Positions 1 to 7,479 of a stretch of DNA of 9,541 bases are shown here, one piece after another. The stretch comes from Campylobacterota bacterium (GTDB lineage: Bacteria > Campylobacterota > Campylobacteria > Campylobacterales > Sulfurovaceae): assembly GCA_013153675.1 (NCBI GenBank), contig JAADEA010000073.1, positions 1 to 9,541 on the forward strand, written 5' to 3'. A program made the position numbers and the translations under genes. A model generated the notes under the pieces. The model saw only the letters and a list, made by a program, of their open reading frames with translations, made no database searches and was not told where the DNA came from. Every line of letters begins with the position of its first letter. Within the stretch, counting starts at the first letter, position 1.

Positions 1-166
1 TCACCAAGAGATGATTAACTCCTTAAAAAAAGGAGATAAGATCTTAACAAATGGTGGGCTTGTAGCCGAGGTTGTAAAGGTTGAAGATGATTTTATCAAA
101 ATAAAACTAAATGATGAGGTGGTAGTGAAGCTGGCTAAGAGTTATGTAGCAAAAAAACTTGATTAA
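1..166 (+). CDS. yajC: YajC, Sec translocon accessory subunit (3' part only)
   Basis: An open frame enters from the left edge (first full codon at base 2) and ends at TAA 164-166, giving 54 C-terminal residues. It contains a block LKKGDKILTNGGL followed by alternating hydrophobic and charged strands and a tail ending KLAKSYVAKKLD. This matches the small beta-rich cytoplasmic domain that follows the single membrane helix in YajC (usual total about 85-110 residues), so roughly the N-terminal half with the membrane anchor lies outside. YajC associates with SecD and SecF at the SecYEG channel, and secD starts 14 bases downstream, the usual yajC-secD-secF order. This stretch uses CTG, GTG and AAG more than the following genes, but it is too short to read much into that. 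Partial, but the identity is well supported by motif and position. Confidence 0.93.
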   Translation, partial: HQEMINSLKKGDKILTNGGLVAEVVKVEDDFIKIKLNDEVVVKLAKSYVAKKLD

Positions 167-180
167 AGGCAGTTTATATT

Positions 181-1761
181 ATGGAGCGACTAAATTATAG
201 ATTATTTATATTTTTAATTGCTGCAATTTTTGCCATAGTTTTCTCATTGCCAAATCTACCTGGGTTTAATTATGGCAAGAAGGTTCATTTAGGGCTTGAT
301 CTACAAGGAGGGCTTCATCTTCTCCTTGGAATAGATTCTGATGAAGCAATTAAATCAAAAACAAAATCTATTGCCTCTACTATTAAATATATGTTAGAGA
401 AAAAAGATATAGTAATAGATGAGGTAAATATAGAAAAAGGAAAAATAACTTTTAAAGTTTTAGATGAGGATGATATTCCAAAAGTAAAGGCAATTTTACA
501 AAAAGAGTTAGATCCAAAGAGTGTAAAAATTTCTCAAAATAAAGATACTTTTATAATCACTCTTACAAAAGATGAGATTGCAAAGACTCTTCAAAAAGCA
601 ATTAATCAAGCTGTTGAGACTATTAGAAATAGACTTGATCAATTTGGCTTAAGTGAACCTACAGTAGCAAAACAGGGTGAAGATAAAATATTAGTTGAGG
701 TTCCAGGTATTAAGAGTAAAGAGGATGAAGAGAGGATATTAAAACTTATTGCAAGAGCGGCTCATTTACAATTAATGGCCGTAGATGAGGATAGAATAGC
801 AAGAGTTTATACAATGACTCCAGCAGAAGCCAAAAAGTATGGAGATGTAATCTTGCCAGATGTAAAAGATCCAAATATTAAATATCTCTTAAAAGCTATT
901 CCAATTTTAGATGGATCTATGTTAACAGATGCTCAAGTTGGATTTGATAGAAATAACCAACCAGTTATTAACTTTGTTTTAAATGGAGAGGGAGCAAGAA
1001 TATTTGGAGATTTTTCTGGTAAAAATGTTGGTAAAAGAATGGCGATAGTTTTAGATAATAAAGTCTATTCAGCACCAGTTATTAGAGAAAGAATTGGAGG
1101 AGGTAGAGGACAAATCTCTGGAAACTTTACTATTAATGAGGCAAATGATATAGCAATTGCTCTAAGAAGTGGAGCACTACTTGCACCTGTTCATGTGGAA
1201 GAAAAGAGAAGTGTTGGAGCTTCTTTAGGTGAAGATAATATTAAGGCAAGTATGTATGCTCTATTGAGTGGTTTTATTATAGTAGTTATTTTTATGATTA
1301 TCTATTATGGAATTGCAGGAATTATTGCTGATATTGCTCTAATAGTAAATCTATTTTTAATTTTGGCTGTAATGTCTTTGTTTGAGGCTACCTTAACTTT
1401 GCCAGGAATGGCAGGTATAGTATTAACGGTAGGGATGGCAGTAGATGCTAATGTTATTATTAATGAGAGAATTAGAGAGCTTTTATATGAGGGAGTCTCT
1501 ATTCCAAAAGCGATTGAACAAGGTTATGAGAATGCTTTTAGTGCAATTTGGGATGCAAATGTTACTACTTTAATTTCTGCTTTTGTTTTATATGGATATG
1601 GAACAGGACCAATTAAAGGTTTTGCTTTAACAATTAGTATTGGTATTTTAGCTTCAATGCTAACAGCTATTTTAGGAACTCATGGAATATATCAGATGTT
1701 ATTACCAAAAATTAAAAAAGATAAACTCTCCCTTTGGTTTGGTATAAAGATAAAGGATTGA
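181..1761 (+). CDS. secD: Protein translocase subunit SecD
   Basis: SecD works with SecF in the inner membrane, using the proton gradient to pull exported proteins to the periplasmic side after SecA has pushed them through SecYEG. The 526-residue product has a first membrane helix (about 7-24), then the family signature GLDLQGGLHLLLG (38-50) and a periplasmic region to about 340. That region includes AINQAVETIRNRLDQFG (140-156) and the late block around SAPVIRERIGGGRGQISG (297-314). Five further helices follow between about 355 and 505. The VGMAVDANVII stretch (417-427) holds the conserved membrane aspartate D422 linked in the family to proton movement. It is shorter than E. coli SecD (615), as expected for a compact form. 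The ATG at 181 is preceded by AAAGG at 165-169. secF follows after three bases. No missing motif was seen. Confidence 0.98.
   Translation: MERLNYRLFIFLIAAIFAIVFSLPNLPGFNYGKKVHLGLDLQGGLHLLLGIDSDEAIKSKTKSIASTIKYMLEKKDIVIDEVNIEKGKITFKVLDEDDIPKVKAILQKELDPKSVKISQNKDTFIITLTKDEIAKTLQKAINQAVETIRNRLDQFGLSEPTVAKQGEDKILVEVPGIKSKEDEERILKLIARAAHLQLMAVDEDRIARVYTMTPAEAKKYGDVILPDVKDPNIKYLLKAIPILDGSMLTDAQVGFDRNNQPVINFVLNGEGARIFGDFSGKNVGKRMAIVLDNKVYSAPVIRERIGGGRGQISGNFTINEANDIAIALRSGALLAPVHVEEKRSVGASLGEDNIKASMYALLSGFIIVVIFMIIYYGIAGIIADIALIVNLFLILAVMSLFEATLTLPGMAGIVLTVGMAVDANVIINERIRELLYEGVSIPKAIEQGYENAFSAIWDANVTTLISAFVLYGYGTGPIKGFALTISIGILASMLTAILGTHGIYQMLLPKIKKDKLSLWFGIKIKD
1752..1757 (+). promoter_or_regulatory. 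Ribosome binding site of secF inside the end of secD
   Basis: AAAGGA lies seven bases before the secF ATG and within the last codons of secD. Translation of secF is therefore likely coupled to that of its partner subunit. The call rests on motif and spacing only. Confidence 0.7.
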
Positions 1762-1764
1762 TAG

Positions 1765-2736
1765 ATGGAATTTTTTAGATATAAAAAACCTATCCCTTTA
1801 ATGAGTTATAGCAAGATATTTGGGATTATATCCTTAATTTTAGTCCTATCATCTTGGGCACTTATTGCTATTAAGGGTTTTAATTTTGGGGTAGATTTTG
1901 CTGGGGGAAGTGTAATTCAAATTAAATATGAAAAAGAGGCTCCACTTAAAGAGATAAGAAAAGCTCTAAAAAAGAGTCCAAAATATAAGAGTGCTTCTGT
2001 AACCTATTTTGGAAGTAAAAATGAGATTATTATTAGAGCTCAAAGAAGCTCAAAATCTGTAACGAACTCTATTGAAAATGAGATAAGAGAGCTTTTAAAA
2101 GATACTGGAAAATTTACTATTAGAAAAGTAGATATGGTAGGACCAAAGGTTGGAAGCGAATTGAGAGAAAAAGGTATAATGGCTACAATTTTAGCGATTA
2201 TTGGTATTTTAATTTATGTATCAATTCGTTTTGAGTGGCGTTTTGCTCTTGCTTCAGTAGTAGCTCTTATTCATGATGTATCAATTGCTCTTGGGGCAAT
2301 TGTTCTTACTAATTTATCTGTTACTTTAGATACATTAGCAGCAATTTTGACAATTTTAGGATACTCTTTAAATGATACAATTATTGTATTTGATAGAATT
2401 AGAGAGGGAATTAGAACTACAAAACTTACAGATTTAAAAGCAATTATTGATGAGTCTGTAACAAAGACCTTATCAAGAACTACTCTTACTTCACTAACTA
2501 CATTTTTTGTGGTATTTACTCTATATCTATTTGGTGGAGAGAGTATAAAAGATTTTAGTTTTCCTCTTTTAGTTGGTATTATAGTAGGAACTTATTCTTC
2601 TATTTTTGTTGCTTCTCCTATACTATTTTGGCTAAAATTTGATGTAAATGAATTTAGAAGAAAAGAGGCTGAGAAGTTAAAGAGACAAAAAGAGAAAGAG
2701 AAATTAAGAGCAATGTATGAGCAGGGGAGATTGTAG
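1765..2736 (+). CDS. secF: Protein translocase subunit SecF
   Basis: SecF is the partner of SecD in the SecDF-YajC complex. The 323-residue product has helix 1 at about 17-37 and FNFGVDFAGG at 39-48, the SecF counterpart of the SecD GLDLQGG signature. A short periplasmic domain runs to about 130. Five helices then follow between about 136 and 290. Family motifs are all present: RFEWRFALASVVALIHDV (155-172), GYSLNDTIIVFDRIRE (199-214), SRTTLTSLTT (237-246) and GTYSSIFVASP (275-285). Length is typical. After the last helix there is a strongly charged cytoplasmic tail of about 30 residues rich in K, E and R (294-323), probably helical. The start three bases after the secD stop and the internal ribosome binding site indicate coupled expression. 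Confidence 0.98.
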   Translation: MEFFRYKKPIPLMSYSKIFGIISLILVLSSWALIAIKGFNFGVDFAGGSVIQIKYEKEAPLKEIRKALKKSPKYKSASVTYFGSKNEIIIRAQRSSKSVTNSIENEIRELLKDTGKFTIRKVDMVGPKVGSELREKGIMATILAIIGILIYVSIRFEWRFALASVVALIHDVSIALGAIVLTNLSVTLDTLAAILTILGYSLNDTIIVFDRIREGIRTTKLTDLKAIIDESVTKTLSRTTLTSLTTFFVVFTLYLFGGESIKDFSFPLLVGIIVGTYSSIFVASPILFWLKFDVNEFRRKEAEKLKRQKEKEKLRAMYEQGRL

Positions 2737-2739
2737 GAG
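2736..2739 (+). promoter_or_regulatory. Ribosome binding site of the 112-residue membrane protein
   Basis: GGAG overlaps the last base of the secF stop and sits six bases before the ATG at 2746; AGAGG directly abuts the ATG. This supports the chosen start. Confidence 0.6.
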
Positions 2740-2745
2740 TAGAGG

Positions 2746-3084
2746 ATGAAATGGAATAAGGTTTTATATGTCTTTTTTAGTTTAATGAGTTTAACTACAA
2801 GTGTAGGTTTTCTATACGAAAGAACAGATTTTGCTCTATTTTTAGCTGGTAGTGTAAATGTTGCCTCAACTCTTTTAAAGGTAGGAATTAGAAATATTTT
2901 AGCTGCTGAGATTTTAGCAGGTTCATTAGTAGCGGATTTACATTTAATTCCTGCTTTTTTTGCCCTTGAGTTTTATGATAAAGAAAGACTTGCAATAGGG
3001 CTTGTAATTGGGGCAGTTGTTGCAAATGTATATACTATTATTGTTTCTATTATTGAGAGTGTAAAAGAGGGTGAAAGTTTTTAA
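2746..3084 (+). CDS. Small multi-pass membrane protein, DUF6394-like
   Basis: A 112-residue protein that is mostly hydrophobic, with likely helices at about 4-24, 29-46, 52-74 and 82-104, so three or four membrane passes, and a short acidic C-terminus (VKEGESF). The middle carries a distinctive polar loop, SVNVASTLLKVGIRN (36-50), and SLVADLHLIPA (60-70), where charged and histidine residues interrupt hydrophobic sequence. From memory this resembles the DUF6394 family found in Campylobacterota next to sec genes; I could not check this by search. No enzymatic motif is visible and I do not assign a function. It starts nine bases after secF and ends six bases before dacB. Position suggests a role linked to the Sec complex or the membrane, but that is inference. 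The gene itself is secure; the family name is less so. Confidence 0.8.
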   Translation: MKWNKVLYVFFSLMSLTTSVGFLYERTDFALFLAGSVNVASTLLKVGIRNILAAEILAGSLVADLHLIPAFFALEFYDKERLAIGLVIGAVVANVYTIIVSIIESVKEGESF

Positions 3085-3090
3085 TTAAAG

Positions 3091-4488
3091 ATGAAAAGAG
3101 TTATTTTTGCCCTTTTTCTATCTTTTTCTCTATTAGAGGCTATATTACCAGCTAAAATAGGCGAATTTATTACAAAAGATAAGATAGATCCATTTAAACT
3201 GGGAATTTATATTACAAAAGAGAATAATGGAGAAGAAGAGGTTATTGCCTCTTTAAATGAAGATAATCTATTTCATCCTGCATCTGTTGCAAAGCTATTT
3301 ACTACATATGGAGCCCTTTTAGAATATGGGGCAAATTTTAGATGGCCCACCTCTTTATTTTATACAGGAGAGGTAAAAAATGGGATCTTATATGGCGATT
3401 TGGTTATTAAAGCTTATGGAGATCCAACGCTCTCTTGTAAGGATGTAGAGAAGATTGCAAAAAAGATAGCCTCTTTGGGTATTAAAGAGATTAAAGGTGA
3501 TATTATTATTGATAGAACATTTTTTGAAAATAGTGCTTCAATTACCTCTAATTTTGATAAAAATATATATAGCCAATATAATGCAATGCCAGATGCTTTA
3601 ATGTTTGATGATCATCTATGTAGAATAAAATTATTACCCAAAAAAGGAAAAATCTCAATAGCTCTTCCCTATCCTGATAAGAGTTTAAAAATAAAAAATG
3701 AGCTAAAAGGTGTAAATAGAAGATGTAGGGGAAGATATGCTTATCCAAAGGTAGCTATTGGATATGAGGGAGTTATTCCTATTGTTACTTTTAAAGGAAG
3801 TTACTCTCTAAAGTGCCCTCCAAGAACTATTAGAAGGGTTTTAACCAAACCGTATCTTAGCTTTTTTTATGCTCTAAAGAGTTATTTAAATCAATATGGA
3901 GTTAAAAACTTATCTAAATTAAAACTTAAGCCTCTGCCCAAAAATGCAAAAAGATTATTTATACATCGCTCAAAACCTCTTATTGAGATAGTTTCGATTA
4001 CAAATAAAAAGAGTAATAATTTATATGCAAGACATCTATTTTTAATTTTAGGAACAAAATATTTTGGTCCTCCAGCTACCTTGCAAAAGAGCAGAGAGGC
4101 ACTTAGAATTATCTATCAAAAAAGAGGGATTTGGGATGATAGAACATTTATTGATAATGGATGTGGACTATCCCACAAAAGTGTAGTATCTCCAAAAGCT
4201 ATTCTTGCTCTTTTAAAAGATGCAAAAGATAATTTAGGAATGAGGTGGTTAAATACTCTCTCAATTGCAGGAGTAGATGGAACTACAAGAAGAAGATTTA
4301 GACACTCTGCAGCAAAAAATAGAGCTTGGCTAAAGACAGGGACTCTAAAGAGAGCAAAAAATATAGCAGGTTATGTATTAAGTAAAAATGGTAACTTCTA
4401 TAAAGTAGTAATATTTTATAATGGAGCTAAAATTTGGCTTGCAAAATTATTACAAGATCAAATAATAGATTATTTAGCAAAAGAGTAG
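3091..4488 (+). CDS. dacB: D-alanyl-D-alanine carboxypeptidase/endopeptidase, PBP4 type (peptidase S13)
   Basis: A periplasmic serine enzyme that removes terminal D-alanine from peptidoglycan stem peptides and cuts D-Ala-DAP crosslinks. The 465-residue product begins with a Sec signal peptide (MKRVIFALFLSFSLLEA, likely cleaved after residue 17). The three penicillin-binding motifs are present and in order: SVAK (S65 nucleophile, K68), SNN (S308-N310) and KTGT (415-418). The spacing of about 243 residues between the first two is typical of class C PBP4 enzymes, which insert extra domains there. The conserved block usually read as DGSGLS appears as DNGCGLS (355-361), with Cys at the usual serine. 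Five cysteines lie in the mature part (116, 177, 212, 242, 358). The ribosome binding site is weak (only TTAAAG against the ATG), so it may depend on translation of the preceding gene. Three bases separate it from the aminotransferase gene. Confidence 0.96.
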   Translation: MKRVIFALFLSFSLLEAILPAKIGEFITKDKIDPFKLGIYITKENNGEEEVIASLNEDNLFHPASVAKLFTTYGALLEYGANFRWPTSLFYTGEVKNGILYGDLVIKAYGDPTLSCKDVEKIAKKIASLGIKEIKGDIIIDRTFFENSASITSNFDKNIYSQYNAMPDALMFDDHLCRIKLLPKKGKISIALPYPDKSLKIKNELKGVNRRCRGRYAYPKVAIGYEGVIPIVTFKGSYSLKCPPRTIRRVLTKPYLSFFYALKSYLNQYGVKNLSKLKLKPLPKNAKRLFIHRSKPLIEIVSITNKKSNNLYARHLFLILGTKYFGPPATLQKSREALRIIYQKRGIWDDRTFIDNGCGLSHKSVVSPKAILALLKDAKDNLGMRWLNTLSIAGVDGTTRRRFRHSAAKNRAWLKTGTLKRAKNIAGYVLSKNGNFYKVVIFYNGAKIWLAKLLQDQIIDYLAKE

Positions 4489-4491
4489 AAG

Positions 4492-5619
4492 ATGAAGTTT
4501 GAAAAATATCCATTTGAAAAGTTAAATGAGCTATTAAAAGGAATAACTCCTAAAGAAAAAGATGAGATCAACTTAACAATTGGAGAGCCTCAATTTGAGA
4601 CTCCATCTTTTATAAAAGATGAAATTATTGAAAATATTGATTTAATTAAGAAATATCCCAAAAGTTCAGGTGAGAAATATTTAAAAGAGGCATTAATTAA
4701 ATATAATAAAGAGAGATTTGGCATACAATTAGAAGAAGATGAAATAATTCCAACTTTTGGAACCAGGGAGGTGCTTTTTAATTTTCCTCAATTTTTGCTT
4801 TATAATATTTCTTCTCCTCATATGGCTTTTACTAATCCTTTTTATCAAATATATGAGGGAGCTGCTATTGCTTCAAAAGCAAAGATTACTTATATAAATT
4901 TAGAAGAGGAAAATGGTTTTAAACCAGTTATTAGTGAGGATAAATTAAAGGAGATAGATTTTGTAATATTAAATTTTCCAAATAACCCTACTGCTTCTAC
5001 ATTAGATATTAATGAGCTTAGATGGTGGGTGAGTGCTTCAAGAGAGTATGATTTTTACCTTTTAAATGATGAGTGCTATATTGATCTATATTTTGATGAG
5101 AAGATTCCATCTTTATTAGAGGCATCTATTTTAGAGGGTAATAGAGATTTTAAAAAGATTTTTGTTGTAAATTCAGCATCAAAAAGAAGTAGCGCTCCAG
5201 GGCTTAGAAGTGGATATATTGCTGGTGATAAAGAGGTATTAAAAAGTTATATGAGATATAGAACATATATTGGATGTGCTTCTCCTTTAATGCTACAAAA
5301 AGGTGCTGCAGCTGCTTGGGAGGATTTAAAACATCCAAAAGAGTTTGTAGAAGTTTATAAAAGAAATTTTGATTTGGCAAAAGAGATTTTAAAAATCACA
5401 CCCCCTAAAGCAACCTTTTATATATGGCTAAGGGTAAAAGATGATTTAGAATTTACAAAAAGAGTTTATGAAGAATATAATATTAAGGTATTGCCAGGTC
5501 GCTTTTTAGGAAGAGATGGAATAGGTGAAGGATTTATTAGAATAGCTTTAGTTTATAGACCAGAGATTATTGAAATAGCCCTAAAGAAAATTAAAAGAGT
5601 AATTGATGAAGAGTATTGA
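4492..5619 (+). CDS. dapC: PLP-dependent class I/II aminotransferase, probable succinyldiaminopimelate aminotransferase
   Basis: A fold-type I PLP aminotransferase of 375 residues, cytoplasmic. Visible cofactor and substrate residues are the Schiff-base lysine K231 in SASKRSSAPGLRSGY (228-242), with phosphate-binding R239; NFPNNPT (161-167); D193 in NDECY, which pairs with the pyridine nitrogen, followed by Y196; and R350 in FIRIALV, which binds the substrate carboxylate. The SKRS..PGLRSG form around the lysine is typical of DapC-type enzymes, which transfer an amino group from glutamate to N-succinyl-2-amino-6-ketopimelate in the lysine/meso-DAP pathway. Lying between dacB and murC agrees with a role in DAP supply for peptidoglycan. 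From memory, Helicobacter also has an aminotransferase beside murC and mutS2. An aspartate or other amino acid aminotransferase remains possible because substrate specificity cannot be read from motifs. The next gene overlaps its end. Confidence 0.87.
   Translation: MKFEKYPFEKLNELLKGITPKEKDEINLTIGEPQFETPSFIKDEIIENIDLIKKYPKSSGEKYLKEALIKYNKERFGIQLEEDEIIPTFGTREVLFNFPQFLLYNISSPHMAFTNPFYQIYEGAAIASKAKITYINLEEENGFKPVISEDKLKEIDFVILNFPNNPTASTLDINELRWWVSASREYDFYLLNDECYIDLYFDEKIPSLLEASILEGNRDFKKIFVVNSASKRSSAPGLRSGYIAGDKEVLKSYMRYRTYIGCASPLMLQKGAAAAWEDLKHPKEFVEVYKRNFDLAKEILKITPPKATFYIWLRVKDDLEFTKRVYEEYNIKVLPGRFLGRDGIGEGFIRIALVYRPEIIEIALKKIKRVIDEEY
5606..5619 (+). other. 14-base overlap of the dapC end with the next gene
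   Basis: The ATG at 5606 lies upstream of the aminotransferase TGA at 5617-5619 in another frame. Ribosomes finishing dapC could restart on the next gene; such coupling is common for co-acting proteins, though it does not prove a functional link. Confidence 0.75.
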
Positions 5620-6166
5620 AGAATTAAAAGAGAGATTTAAAAAAGAAAAGAGTATAGCTAATGCATATAATCTATTAGAGTTAATGAGTCAAGATAGAGC
5701 CTCTCAAGAAGAGTTAGATGAGCTTTTTGGCTTTATAGTAAATAGTGCTTTTGATAGAGTTTCTCAAAAGTTTGTTGATAATCAAAGATTAGATCTAAAA
5801 GATCAAGAAGATTTAGCTGCAAGTAGAGGATTGTATGAGCATGCAATATATCTTTATGATCAAAATGATATAAAAGGAGCAAGAGAGTTACTATTAGCTC
5901 TATATTATTTAATTAATGAGCCAGTTATTAAAGATGCTTTGCTTATTCACCTACTATCTATTGATGAGGGTTATTCATTTAAAGATTTTTTAGAAAAAAT
6001 TGTAGATATAGACTCTTTTAATAGTGAAGATAGATATAGTATCTTTTTGCAAAACTTCAAAGAGCCGCCAGATATTTTAATGGAGCTTTTTAAAGATAGT
6101 AAAATAAAGATAGATCAAGAGGTAAAAAAGATTAAGGAGAAATTAGATAGTTCAAAGGAGCAATAG
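5606..6166 (+). CDS. Unrecognised acidic helical protein (186 residues)
   Basis: I do not recognise this family. The product is soluble, with no signal peptide, no membrane helix, and no cysteine or tryptophan. It appears almost wholly alpha-helical, with many acidic residues and a lysine/glutamate-rich C-terminal helix (about 163-186). The stretch at about 75-118 (LYEHAIYLYDQNDIKGA and onward) has the aromatic/alanine pattern of paired helices seen in TPR-like repeats, which would suit a protein-binding role, but it is not a clear match. I chose the ATG at 5606 (AAAAGAG at 5593-5599, six bases upstream) over the TTG at 5603. Its first 14 bases overlap the end of the aminotransferase gene and its stop overlaps the murC GTG by one base, so it is tightly coupled on both sides. 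It is likely real given codon use identical to its neighbours. Confidence 0.8.
   Translation: MKSIEELKERFKKEKSIANAYNLLELMSQDRASQEELDELFGFIVNSAFDRVSQKFVDNQRLDLKDQEDLAASRGLYEHAIYLYDQNDIKGARELLLALYYLINEPVIKDALLIHLLSIDEGYSFKDFLEKIVDIDSFNSEDRYSIFLQNFKEPPDILMELFKDSKIKIDQEVKKIKEKLDSSKEQ
6154..6160 (+). promoter_or_regulatory. Strong ribosome binding site of murC
   Basis: AAAGGAG, the best Shine-Dalgarno match of the window, ends five bases before a GTG codon. It settles GTG 6166 as the murC start, in agreement with the protein beginning directly at the Rossmann-type glycine motif. Confidence 0.8.
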
Positions 6167-7479
6167 TGAGAATTCATTTTATTGGAATAGGGGGGATTGG
6201 GCTTTCTGCTTTGGCAAAATTTTTAGCAAAGCAAGGATATGAGATTAGTGGGAGTGATATAGCCCAAAGTGAAATCACAGATGATTTAGCCTTAAACTAT
6301 GGAATTAAAATAAATATCCCTCACCATGCAGATGCGGTAGAAGGAGCTGATTTAGTTATTCACTCTGCTGTTGTAAAGCCAAATAATGTGGAGTATAAAA
6401 GAGCAAAAGAGTTGGGAATAGAGGTTATCTCTCGAAAAGAGGCTTTAAAATTTATTTTAAAAGATTATGAGGTTTATGCAGTAGCTGGGGCTCATGGTAA
6501 AAGTACAACTTCTGCAATATTAGCATCTATTATTCCAAAGTCAAATGCTCTAATTGGGGCAATTTCAAAAGAGTTTGGTTCAAATGTTAGATATTATCCA
6601 AATAAAAAGGTTGTTTTTGAAGCAGATGAGAGTGATGCAAGTTTTTTAAATTCAAATCCATATCTTGCTATTGTTACAAATGTAGAAAAAGAGCATATGG
6701 AATATTATAATTATGATGAGGAGCTATTTTTTAATACTTATGAAAAATTTATAAACTTAGCAAAATTAAAAGTTTTAAATCAAGATGATCCTTGGTTGAA
6801 TCAAAAAAAATTTGATGCAATATATCTTTCACCAAAAGATGATATTAAAAATATTGAATATCAATTAATTGATGATGAACCTTATATATCTTTTGAGTTA
6901 AAAGATTTTGGAAAATTTAAAGTATATGGTTTTGGAGAGCATATTGCTCTTGATGCCTCTTTGGCTATTTTGGCTGCTGTTGCTTTGGGTGAGGATATTG
7001 AAGATATTAGAAAAAATATCTTAAATTATAAAGGAATAAAAAAGAGATTTGATATTATCTACAAAGATGAAGATGTAGCAATTGTAGATGATTATGGACA
7101 CCATCCCACAGAGATAAAAGCAACTCTTAAAGCCCTAAGAAAGTATATGGAGCTAAAGGGGCTTAAAAATCTTCATGTTATTTGGCAACCTCATAAATAT
7201 ACAAGAACAATTGATAATTTAAGTGGATTTGTAGAGGCTTTTAAGGGAGTAGATACATTAGTAATTTTGCCTATTTGGGCAGCTGGCGAAATAGAGATTC
7301 CTATTGATTTAAAGGGTGCTTTTAGTTCATATAATCCCATTATGGCTGATAGAATCAAAAGAGAGGGAAATATTGTTAAGGTAATAAAAGATTCAGCTCC
7401 AATAGAGGTATTTAAAAAAGGTTTAATTGTAGCTTTTGGAGCAGGTGATATTACTTATCAAATTAGGGGAGAAAAGTAG
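6166..7479 (+). CDS. murC: UDP-N-acetylmuramate--L-alanine ligase
   Basis: A cytoplasmic Mur ligase that joins L-alanine to UDP-MurNAc with ATP, the first step of stem-peptide assembly. The 437-residue product shows the whole family pattern. The N-terminal UDP-binding motif is FIGIGGIGLSALA (5-17). The P-loop is AGAHGKSTT (107-115; many homologues read GTHGKTT). EADESDASF is at 152-160, DDYGHHPTEI at 308-317 (metal and ATP contacts), QPHKYTRT at 341-348 and GAGDI at 425-429. It is about 50 residues shorter than the E. coli enzyme (491), with the loss spread over loops rather than motifs, so it should be active. The start is GTG, supported by AAAGGAG at 6154-6160, and it overlaps the previous stop by one base. 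mutS2 begins at the very next base after its TAG. MurC makes the precursor that the DAP from the upstream pathway later joins through MurE, which is not in this window. Confidence 0.98.
   Translation: MRIHFIGIGGIGLSALAKFLAKQGYEISGSDIAQSEITDDLALNYGIKINIPHHADAVEGADLVIHSAVVKPNNVEYKRAKELGIEVISRKEALKFILKDYEVYAVAGAHGKSTTSAILASIIPKSNALIGAISKEFGSNVRYYPNKKVVFEADESDASFLNSNPYLAIVTNVEKEHMEYYNYDEELFFNTYEKFINLAKLKVLNQDDPWLNQKKFDAIYLSPKDDIKNIEYQLIDDEPYISFELKDFGKFKVYGFGEHIALDASLAILAAVALGEDIEDIRKNILNYKGIKKRFDIIYKDEDVAIVDDYGHHPTEIKATLKALRKYMELKGLKNLHVIWQPHKYTRTIDNLSGFVEAFKGVDTLVILPIWAAGEIEIPIDLKGAFSSYNPIMADRIKREGNIVKVIKDSAPIEVFKKGLIVAFGAGDITYQIRGEK
7466..7471 (+). promoter_or_regulatory. Ribosome binding site of mutS2
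   Basis: GGGGAG inside the last codons of murC lies eight bases before the GTG at 7480. The next in-frame ATG is about 400 bases further on, so this site fixes the GTG as the start. Confidence 0.7.

Noticed and set aside
167..180. Possible promoter between yajC and secD
   Set aside because: The gap is only 14 bases, too short for a -35/-10 promoter plus leader, and it is already taken up by ribosome binding site spacing.
3548..3748. A 66-codon open frame on the - strand
   Set aside because: It lies fully inside dacB, antisense to well-conserved PBP4 coding sequence, with no recognisable protein features; such frames are expected by chance in AT-rich DNA.
5603..5605. TTG as the start of the gene after dapC
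   Set aside because: The adjacent ATG at 5606 has acceptable spacing to AAAAGAG and is the stronger start codon; the choice changes the protein by only one residue.
4492..5619. Considered a general aspartate aminotransferase
   Set aside because: Not excluded, but the SKRS..PGLRSG lysine motif and the murC neighbourhood favour the DapC type, so aspartate aminotransferase is kept only as an alternative.
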